Shown piece after piece: positions 48,230 to 56,596 of a DNA stretch of 64,000 bases; within the stretch, counting starts at the first letter, position 1; each line of letters starts with the position of its first letter. Source of the stretch: Tanypteryx hageni (lineage: Eukaryota > Arthropoda > Insecta > Odonata > Petaluridae). Below the pieces are notes generated by a model that ran no database searches, was not told the origin of the DNA, and was given only the letters and a program-made list of their open reading frames with translations. The translations under genes were made by a program, and so were the position numbers. The DNA lies in assembly GCA_028673005.1 (NCBI GenBank), contig CM054118.1:60631401-60695400 (forward strand), written 5' to 3'.

Positions 48230-49420
48230 ATAATTTTTTAAGCAAGGAAATATCGAAAAAAATTACTATCGAATGAGTTAAGTTGTTTTATGCGCCTTGA
48301 CTTCATCGAAGATCAAGATGGCTGCTGAAGACACGCGTAAATTTATTTTGCTACATAATATTTTTTATTTCCATTCAAAGAAAGTTTATATGTGCGTGTA
48401 GAGAAATTAACTTAAGAATTATAGGATATTGAGATGTGATTCATGCTAGTATCAGTGAATTAAAGTCGATTTTTCGAATATCGAAAATAATGATATTTTA
48501 ATAATTTCTATAAACCTGATGAACATAAACTCGGTATCTTACGGGCAGCCATCTTGAGTACAGTCCGACATCCGGGCGTTGCCATGGAAATATATGTCAA
48601 ATATCAATAGACTTTATGCCACATGAAACGATGATATTAAGCCTCAAAAGGATGGCAAAAGTCACGGGTTGGCATTAGGAAGGATCACAGTGCATATAAT
48701 CAAGTCTTTTTGCTTCTGGTTTCATATGATATTGTATATTTGCATTAAATAATTAAAAAACAGCGATTGTACTAAGTTTTTCCTGTTCTAGTTTTCTTGC
48801 ACGTAAAAATGACAGATGTCAATGAATACAAATTTAATATTATAAGGTCAATCAATCATTGGGATACTGAACTTTTCACCAATATTTCATAAATGTCCGG
48901 GATAATATTATTTTTCCTATTAATATGTAAACAGTAATTAATGTTCAAAATGGATTTTATGGTTGCCTTATATTTCGTTTACTAGTGAGTTACCGAGCTC
49001 GTCTTCTGGCCGAAAACAAATAATAAACTGGAAAGGTAAGAACTTATCGTAGGTATATCCTAAACTTGTTATGGCTATTGGATATTTATCTAACGATCGT
49101 AAGATAAATACTTCTTCAATTTTAGATATTGTAGACACTAAAATACTTTTTCTTAAATTATGTTTCGTTGATTGTTTAAAAAAAATGTAGTCCATAGAGT
49201 GTAATTTTAAATTTTAATCAATGTTTACCTGTTTTAAATATTATAAAAATAGATTAATAATGAGTGTCTTGTAACTAATCTTGGATTTTTAATGAGTAAA
49301 ATATAATATACAATTTTTTCCTTGGACTTGGTTTCTAATTTGTTGATTCGAAGGACGCATGCCATCGGAGTAATTATAGCAATATAAACAATTTGTTGTC
49401 AGGTTCAATATAGCAGCTTG
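48230..49420. other. No supported feature
   Basis: AT-rich sequence; nothing recognised. Confidence 0.4.
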
Positions 49421-49421
49421 C

Positions 49422-49865
49422 GTGAAATGTTTTATGGAGCGGCAACGCTCGCCAATAAAAATATACGAGGAAATATTTACGTTTTTCGATGCTAAATATG
49501 TTAACAAAATGTCATCCATACTTAATAAGAAGAGCAATCTCCCCTTTTATGCCTTCGGTAACGCCTTTCACGAGAAATCCGCTATGTCTACGCCAAATTT
49601 ATGCATTCAGAATTTACGGAGGCTCGCCAAGCGTGACGAGGACACTTTCAAAGAGCAGAATGTGCCCTATGAGAAGGAGGCGTGCGTACGGAGGCAGTGC
49701 CGCGCGTGGCTTATCACCTTACGAGGCGTGGCGGAGATGCGGACAGTACAAGCGTGTCCTTCCTTTCTTTGGTGCATGTCAGATGATGGAGGCGTGTCAC
49801 AAGCGCACATGCGATTCTTCACCGCGCTCATTCTTCTCCCTATCTTCCGCTTATCCAGAACCTAA
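49422..49865 (+). CDS. Unassigned open frame
   Basis: A 147-codon frame, the second half of which lies in a locally GC-rich segment (about 49640-49860). A second, overlapping frame (49489-50079) is equally open and runs into the hAT element that starts at 49925. The translation has no recognised domain, signal peptide or repeat. I list it only because open frames of this length are uncommon in this AT-rich window; it may be chance. Confidence 0.15.
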   Translation: MKCFMERQRSPIKIYEEIFTFFDAKYVNKMSSILNKKSNLPFYAFGNAFHEKSAMSTPNLCIQNLRRLAKRDEDTFKEQNVPYEKEACVRRQCRAWLITLRGVAEMRTVQACPSFLWCMSDDGGVSQAHMRFFTALILLPIFRLSRT

Positions 49866-50203
49866 GCTTGTCGGATCTACGATCTCCGGTCTCTTTCGAC
49901 GCTTATTATCCGAGTATTTCAAAGCAGTGGGGCCCAAACTTTTTTTACTGGCGGGCCGAGACGGTGGTTGTAAATCCTTCGGCGGTTCGTATTCGCAGTT
50001 GACAATCCTTCGACGGGCCCGATTAGTGATTAAATCGGAAGTTATCTACGTTCTAAGGAGCCACATAAGTGAAAATTAAGTCTAAATAATGTATTTATGA
50101 TTGATATTTAAGTGTTAACCCTCCAGTGGTCGCGTGGGTATCTGTAACGTGAGTGGTCGCGCGGATGACAATTGTCATCCACTTCATATTTTATCGTTTA
50201 GCT

Positions 50204-50490
50204 CAAATGTCCCCAAACTGCGGCCCGCGAAAGGGTTTTATCCGGCCCGAAGAAATTTCATTAATCATCATAAAATCAGTGTTCCCTTTTTAAAAACAGC
50301 CGCATTGTTCGCATTAGAATTTTTTTCTTACGTTTATTCACGTTTGCTTATGGTTATATATGCATGTATGCCTAGGTAATTATAGAATAAAATATTTTAA
50401 ATTTTGAAACGGTTTTTTTTTCGATCAGGCCCACCTAGCACTTTCAATATTCCTGTGTGGCCCTCCTCTCAAAAAGTTTGGGGACCCCTG
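50204..50490. mobile_element. Non-autonomous hAT element (innermost)
   Basis: Flanked by identical octamers GTTTAGCT at 50196-50203 and 50491-50498. The right end AGTTTGGGGACCCCTG and left CAAATGTCCCCAAACT are inverted, with the left outermost bases mutated. GCGGCCCGCG and GGCCCG motifs lie subterminally. It is 287 bp, non-coding, and the youngest of the nest. Confidence 0.9.
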
Positions 50491-50739
50491 GTTTAGCTTA
50501 TAATTTAACCGTTTCAGTGCTCTCTTAAAGACAATTCCATTACAATTAGAACTATACCATGGTTATGCACATAAAAAAACCAAACTGCATATTATTGTCA
50601 AAAGATTTTATTAATAAAATACAAAAGAATCCAACAGCAAACGATTTATGTGCTTTTTTGACAAAGATTTTATAAAAAGAGCACGTATAAAAAAACCCTT
50701 GTAACTTGAAAGTCACAGATTATATTCGCTGTAGTCGAC

Positions 50740-50885
50740 AAAAATGAGCATTTCCCCCGAAAATCTAAGAGCTGTTCGTCAACAGTAAGGTACTCACTTG
50801 GAAGAAATTGGTCAGGCAATCCATGCACGCCAACTGTTCGGAAGTAAACATCAAACTGACAGAAAGAGATGTCCTTGGTAGGAAG
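50740..50885 (-). pseudogene. piggyBac transposase remnant
   Basis: The minus-strand translation contains SEYLTVDEQLLDFRGKCSF, the conserved piggyBac DDE_Tnp_1_7 block (usually TVDE.L..FRGRC.F) holding one of the catalytic Asp residues. Only about 45 codons remain, so most of the enzyme has been deleted. Confidence 0.7.
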
Positions 50886-51139
50886 GTAGTGGGGTCGGGG
50901 TGACTCGCACAGGAGCGAAATGACGGTAGATCAAACTACTATGGATGACTATTGCCATCCGCGTGACCGCAGTAGGGTAAAAAGTTTTATTATCAAAATT
51001 TTCATAAAAATGTATGAATTTGTGTGTTATATTTTTCGGATAGGTTTTTCATCATACCCTCGCAAGCCGCACAGAACTCTTCGCGGGCCGCATTCGGCCA
51101 GCAAGCCGCACTTTGGGCACCCATGTTTCAAAGGATGTG

Positions 51140-52500
51140 AGAATCTCACCTGAACGAATATTTTTGGGAAATTAATTGTGCCTTTAGCTCAATCTCGGAA
51201 CCAAATTCCAGTCCCTTAATTTTTACGCATATACAGAAGTCTAAAGAACCAATTATCTGCGACGCCTTATTCGTTCGTTTTCCCTTTCCCGCACACCACT
51301 CCACCTCTCCCGGCCTACGTATCGCGTTACATGCCCCCACCGCTCGAGCCCCGTTTGTTTGTTCGTTTATGGAATTTCGTGGCAACGGAAGTTTTAGAAT
51401 GACTCAGCTCATGTTCACCCCCTCTACCGGCCTTCTCTCCCTAACCTGCAAGCCTTCCTTCGTCACACGGTCTTCTTTTCCCCCTCCCAGTCTTATCTCC
51501 CCTCGTGCTTCACTCCTTCCCTCAATTCCACTTGTCTGTGCAACTTCGAAATTCGGAAGCTTGTAAAATACTTTTCTGTTGTTATTTTATAATTTCTGTT
51601 TGCTTATAACTTCTCTATAATAATATGTTGTGCATAAGTGTTGGTTGGTAGTAATTTTAAATCGTTTATATATTCCAGGAATGCTTGATTCACATGTAAA
51701 AAGCGATTGACCAAAAGTATAAATTGGAAAAACGACCCGGGATCAACTCCAGGGGATTATTTATGTTTCTCAAAAGGTACGTAACTCGTAAAAATGGAAT
51801 TTTCGACTTACAGGAGGCTTTTATTCTTTTGGAAATCATAATTTGTAAAACTGATCTACGATCATCCGATTTAAACTGCTTTAAAGAAAATTAACAAATT
51901 CGACTGTTCTGTTCATCTTTTTCCACCTACAGCTCGAAATCGCTCATATCGAACGTTTAAATCACATAGTTGCCATTTTAACAATAACAACCTTGACAAC
52001 GATGTCATTGTCAAAACTCGAACTCATATTGTTGTCCCAAGGCTAAATGCCTTCCCCTCCTCTCCCTCCAATACCTACTTTTCGACGTGCGGCGTTTTAT
52101 TCCTTTGTAGAATAAAGTTAGAAAAAAACTAACCTGCGATCGCCTTATTCCATCTACGATCTGAAAAGGGACACGGTGAAAAAATACAATAGTAAATCAA
52201 CAAAAACTCCTTCACCGTAAACAGGAAGATAATACGTTCACGCTGCAGGTTACTGGTAAACACCGTCGCAGGATCTGAGTCAAAGGCAGACACACGCACA
52301 CGCAGGATCATACAAATCCTCCGAAAGGCACTCACACAATATACTCGAACCAAAACTTAAACTAGACACCGATGCTTCGACAGCTAACCTGTCGCCTTCA
52401 GTAGTGTCAAAGACCTTCCAATAAAAATTCGGCTTGGATTTTCAACGCGTCTTCTCTCCCGCTCTCCTAACCAAGAAATGGACTGGCGGGCCCAACTAAC
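51140..52500. other. No supported gene
   Basis: A TTGGTTGGTA.TAATTT..AATCGTTTATA block near 51645, followed by GGAATGCTTGATTCACA, matches sequence at about 24475-24560 and marks another dispersed repeat. No exon is supported. Confidence 0.4.
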
Positions 52501-52508
52501 CTGTAGAC

Positions 52509-52770
52509 CAGTGTTTCTCAAAAACTGTGGGCCTCCGCTCCCCAAGAGGGCCGCAAAATTATTTTGCATGCAAGGCGAAATGTTGAAAAGTAACGTTTTC
52601 ATGAATAATAAAATTTTATCTGAAAAGTTTTGGAAAAACGATGTGATAAAAATTATTAATAGTCACATAAAATGAAAAAATTTGTAATGAAGTTTCTTAT
52701 TTTCAATATTTTCTAATCAATGGCGGCCGCCTGATATTCAAGGGGGCCGCGACAATTGAAAGTTTTTCTG
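52509..52770. mobile_element. hAT-like element, decayed
   Basis: The left end CAGTGTTTCTCAAAAACTGTGGGCC and the right end GGGGGCCGCGACAATTGAAAG...CTG are characteristic of hAT families. No clean duplication was seen, so the right boundary is approximate. Confidence 0.5.
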
Positions 52771-52984
52771 TGTGTTTGTCGGTCTGTATGTGACAGGATT
52801 TTGTCGGCGCTCTAACTCAAAAACACTCATATCAACACCAAATTTTATATTTAGAAAGTATTATATAATGAAGAGCTGATTAGGTTTTGAAAACAATCGC
52901 TCAACAGAAATGATATGTTTACTCAGGTCATGTTTTGGTTTTTGGAAAATAACTCTTTTAAATCTTTATGCATGTAATTTTTGT

Positions 52985-53265
52985 TTAGCATAAACTTCAA
53001 AGATAATATTATTTTGTATAACTATTGTTTGAAACATTTTTTCGTAGACCGCATTGTTAAGGAGATATTCTATTTATTTAATATTTGCTTTAATATTTGA
53101 TGAATGTAAAACAGTACTGGAATAAAAGTCGTAGAAAATATGATTTTCTACAACCTTTGTTGAAACAAATATGCATTGTTGAAGAGCTATTTTTAAAAAT
53201 AATTTTTTTTAGATGACACAACCACACCGGCTACTGCGACTATTGTAAACACTTTACGCTCATTT
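52985..53265 (+). repeat. Dispersed repeat family X, copy 4
   Basis: GCTTTAATATTTGATGAATG, GATTTTCTACAACC and ACAACCACACCGG...GTAAACACTTTACGCTC correspond to the copy at 3933-4345. It directly precedes the hAT element at 53302. Confidence 0.55.
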
Positions 53266-53301
53266 TTATATTTTTAATTCTTTGAGCTTCTTGGCTATAT
53301 C

Positions 53302-53468
53302 CATGGCTGTAGTGGAGGGTATACGGTGGTATACGCCGTATGCCCTCTGCTTTTTTCAAATGAATAGGGTATACCCTCTGCTTTTTAAAAAGAACTGGGT
53401 AAGACCCTGCTTCAAGGTTTTATTCCCGTACACGGTATACCCTCTGCTTTTTTGCAACTACAGCACTG
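53302..53468. mobile_element. Short non-autonomous hAT element
   Basis: Identical octamers GCTATATC flank it (53294-53301 and 53469-53476). Left end CATGGCTGTAGTGG and right end (reverse complement CAGTGCTGTAGTTG) are inverted repeats. The 167-bp interior repeats GGTATACCCTCTGCTTTTT about three times. Confidence 0.85.
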
Positions 53469-53599
53469 GCTATATCCAATATCAGAAGGCTACGGTTTTT
53501 ATTCGTTTCTGTTCTTTTTAAAGTATATAAATTTTTCTCGCAGTTCCTTAAAATATTTATTTTCATTTAACCTAATTTGAATTTTTAAAAATATTACAG

Positions 53600-54255
53600 G
53601 TATGGAGAAAATCATGTGGTGGCCACATCAGATTATTTTAGGTTGTTGGACACTTGGCGTCGAGTATTGGATGCTTTCGGAACCCTTTTCGATTATTGCA
53701 AAAATTCTCACACGCAGCTGCAGGGGCAAGGTTTCAATTGTCAATCTGCTCCTCAGGTAAACAATCAGTTCAAGAGGTAACTTATTTTAACGAACATTTT
53801 AAGGCAGTCAGCTTCCAAAATAATTTGCTAATTTTCGGCTTTTTACAAAACTTAGCCTACTTCTTCGTCTCCATCAAAATAATTTCAATATCTTTTTAAT
53901 CCATATTCTCTCTATTTCGTCCATCGGCACCACAAGGAGTAGAAGATCCCTCCCTCTATGAGGATCAGTTTAGTATATGGCTATCCTTAAATGGGTGCTG
54001 GCTATTGCGGCGTTCACCAAAATAACCGACTACGAATTCAGCTCTTCATGAGTCTGCATCTAACGAACTGAATAGATTATAATTCATTTTCTAAGAGGAC
54101 GTGAAGTTTCTGAAATGATTTTACCCTGGAATTTGGAGAATGCCAGCTCAATTTATTTTTTTTATACACTTGCCAAGTATTTTTGTCCTTAGGTGGAGCC
54201 ATACAAACGTTGCGAAGAATACATCGTTTGCCATTACTTAAAAATCATAGATTAG
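53600..54255 (+). CDS. Last two exons of an unrecognised gene (partial)
   Basis: Exon A (53600-53756) follows an AG after ATATTACAG and ends at CTCAG with donor GTAAAC. It encodes 52 residues containing DYFRLLDTWRRVLDAFGTLF and paired Cys residues. Exon B (54193-54255) follows TTTGTCCTTAG, continues in phase 0 and ends with TAG after RCEEYIVCHYLKIID. The phases match, the composition is protein-like and four Cys residues occur in about 45 residues, suggesting a secreted product, but no family is recognised. Upstream exons were not found; the preceding DNA is a hAT element and dispersed repeat. Confidence 0.4.
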
Positions 54256-54596
54256 TATCGCTTGAATTTCTAATTATAGTTTTCTTTTGTGAAGCCAATC
54301 CTTTCACAATTGTGTTATCTAAAAATTGCGAACGCAAAGTGATTTATTGGCCACATGTAGGAACAAATGAAAACAATGGCGTCTAAAGAGTTTCCTCAAG
54401 CTATTGTTGAAGATTCCCAGTTTTCGTTGGTACGAATATTCATTTCTAATCAATTTACAAATCTTTGGTTAATGATAACCTATTACTAATAACCTTCATG
54501 CCAACTAAATAATTCGGAGACTATAATAATAGTCCAACTCACGTGTATAGATTTACAACCCACTGATCTATGGCACAATGTCCAAAGAAGGAGTAC

Positions 54597-54775
54597 ATCT
54601 ACATCTACATATTACCCTGCAAGTCACCTTGACGGTGGATGGCAGGGGGTGCCGCGCACCAAGTTCCTAACTTATTATTATTCACTTATCTATTGTGGTC
54701 ACGTATTGTCCTAGGGAAAAAGGACTCCTTATACCTCTCCGTCCTACTATCTATTTCGCGAATCAAACTTTGTGC
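54597..54775 (-). pseudogene. Non-LTR retrotransposon 3' end (copy 2)
   Basis: The minus-strand translation IREIDSRTERYKESFFPRTI and the 3' UTR (GCACCCCCTGCCATCCACC, GTGACTTGCAGGGTA) match the copy at 11529-11900. It ends in a short (TGTAGA)n-like run, the expected 3' tail of such LINEs. It is 5'-truncated. Confidence 0.65.
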
Positions 54776-55489
54776 ATGTCATGTCATGTCAAGTCATACG
54801 ACTTCAGCTACTGAAGATGGGAGCATAGCTCCCGAAATACGTATCTACAGATTTCCAGAGTGCTTGTGCGTGTGTTTTTCTTTTTCTTTTTCTTCTTTTT
54901 AGGATAGTTTTAGACAACAGGTCCCTGTAGGCCATCATCGTCCTGCAAACTTGTAAGCATAATTAAATTTTTCTTATTTCTTATTGACGTGTGAGTGCTC
55001 TCTGGGTTAATTTACGGTTCAGGAGTTTTAAATTTTAATTCCAAACTTTGTGCAGAATAATATAGTGAATTTGCTCGTCATGTCAGTTTTCTTAAAGCAG
55101 TATAGAATCCGTTAAACGCTTCAAAGAGGTGTTATATCGAGTCGCTTCCTCCCTCGTTATGTCGGATTGTGTTTTGTTTAGGCGAAGGCCTACCGCCCCA
55201 TGTCCCATACCTACCGCTCTTTTTTAACTTCGTTCCAATTTGTATTCTGCGATCGTTGAGACCGTCCCTTTGGAAAATCATACGGTGGATTCAACATCCC
55301 TTGTTGCGTCGCCCTTCTCGACCCACAGACCTCCGTAACACACGATTGCCGCTCTCTCCGTACTAGTCAGAAGCCCTTCTCTCATCTCCCGTCAGGGTTT
55401 GTGTGTGTGTAGGCGTTTGAGACCCCCGGAGTGATTGCGACTTATCCCTTCTCTTTCACACCGCCCCCTCTGATTAGTGTGAGAATTCC
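54776..55489. other. Region upstream of the 55.5 kb model
   Basis: A GC-richer stretch at about 55140-55480, with a run of CCCCTCTC-type sequence just before the predicted start. It could be a promoter, but I see no clear TATA element. Otherwise nothing recognised. Confidence 0.35.
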
Positions 55490-55950
55490 ATGGCCATCAA
55501 AGCGGTGTCCATGAGGACCTGTGACGTCATTGTGAGTAACATGAACCCCATCCGGTTTCACTATTAAACGAAGAGTAATTTTACTCGCCCCGCACATCAT
55601 GGTTATCCATTAAAAATATATGCTTATGCATTCAGATACTGACCGAAAAGTTTAAAGAAAAAACCGGCTGGATCGGAGTGTGTGTATTTCGAAACGTAGA
55701 TTCGGAGAAATGCAACCCGATTTCCAAAAAAATAGTCTTTGATCTGGTTTTTTTTAATGTCGCAATGAAGAATGACATACACGAGAAGGGAGAAATTCAC
55801 ATGACGGTAAAAGCTCGTCCCATAGGCGTTTTTTTCAGGAATTTTAGCAGTGAGTATTTGAACTGCTATTGTGATACCCGTGATCTAGTACTGGGTCAAA
55901 CTTCGCACGTGGAAAACAAAACACTTCTCTTGGTGATACGGTATCCGTGA
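55490..55950 (+). CDS. Two-exon unrecognised gene model
   Basis: Exon 1 (55490-55531) starts ATGGCC in a fair context, has an in-frame TAG upstream and ends ATT with donor GTGAGT. Exon 2 (55636-55950) follows GCATTCAG in phase 0 and ends at TGA, giving 118 residues. The second exon is open over 104 codons with beta-rich, Cys-containing sequence (GWIGVCVFRNVDSEKCNP, EYLNCYCDTRDLVL) and a likely N-glycosylation site. There is no obvious signal peptide, so a further 5' exon may be missing. It converges on the NHR-domain gene at 56597-59166. No homologue was recognised. Confidence 0.4.
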
Positions 55951-56394
55951 ATCAGTCGAGGAAATCAGGTGTTTCAGCTGTCAAGTTGCGGCTGCAAAAG
56001 TTTACGTAAGTCATCCATCCACGCTTAGACGTTTCTTTCAAACTTATGTATCTTTCTTCGTCTTTCTATCCAAGATTTTCCTTTCCAATACCTTCAATCA
56101 CTTTCTGTGAATTAATGTTAGATAGAAATATAAAAATTTTCTCATTTTATAATATGGAGAGATTCCACAAAATAACGTCTTCTTTTTTCATCCTGCTCAA
56201 CGAGTTTCGTTTATAAAAAAGAAATCTGGAGAAAGAAAGTAATTCCTTTCATCCTAATATTTTTTAATTGACGAACTATTCATTGCGCTGCCTCTTAAAA
56301 CCCCGTTTGGCGCAGACAAGAGGGAATAAGTAGGTCGAATTAAAAATTATAAAATTACTGATATAAAACATTACATACGGACAAATAAGTACAG
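55951..56394. other. Intergenic between convergent gene models
   Basis: AT-rich; would hold the 3' ends of the two convergent transcripts. No AATAAA was found close downstream of 55950. Confidence 0.4.
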
Positions 56395-56414
56395 CATGTT
56401 TTGCGTTGCATTTT

Positions 56415-56420
56415 TTTATT
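56415..56420 (-). terminator. Polyadenylation signal of the NHR-domain gene
   Basis: AATAAA on the minus strand about 180 bases beyond the stop at 56597, in a fitting position for a short 3' UTR. Confidence 0.6.
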
Positions 56421-56596
56421 TAATCCATAAACTTTTCTACCATACGTTACTTTAACGCCGACAGAAGTCGATGAAAGAAATGATAAACTATGGAAATTGA
56501 CCTTAGATATATTCGTTGCATGAATATAATTCCAAGTTGCGTTTTTAATATAATTACATGAAAGTTTCAACTGCATTATTTCTGCGATTTAAGAAA

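Larger units (their letters stand above)
50119..50977 (-). mobile_element. piggyBac-type element nested in a hAT element
   Basis: The left end starts CCCTCCAGTGGTCGCG after TTAA (50115-50118). The right end (reverse complement CCCTACTGCGGTCACGCGG) abuts TAAA, a one-base-altered TTAA. A second GTGGTCGCGCGGATGACAAT block inside the left end mirrors the right end. A transposase remnant lies inside at 50885-50740, and a hAT element at 50204-50490 interrupts it. Confidence 0.75.
49925..51125. mobile_element. hAT element (outermost of a nest of three)
   Basis: The left end CAGTGGGGCCCAAACTTTT and right end CACTTTGGGCACCCATG are imperfect inverted repeats. The identical octamers TTTCAAAG flank it at 49917-49924 and 51126-51133. 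Near the ends it has GCGGGCCG and CGCGGGCCGC. It contains the piggyBac element at 50119-50977. Confidence 0.85.
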
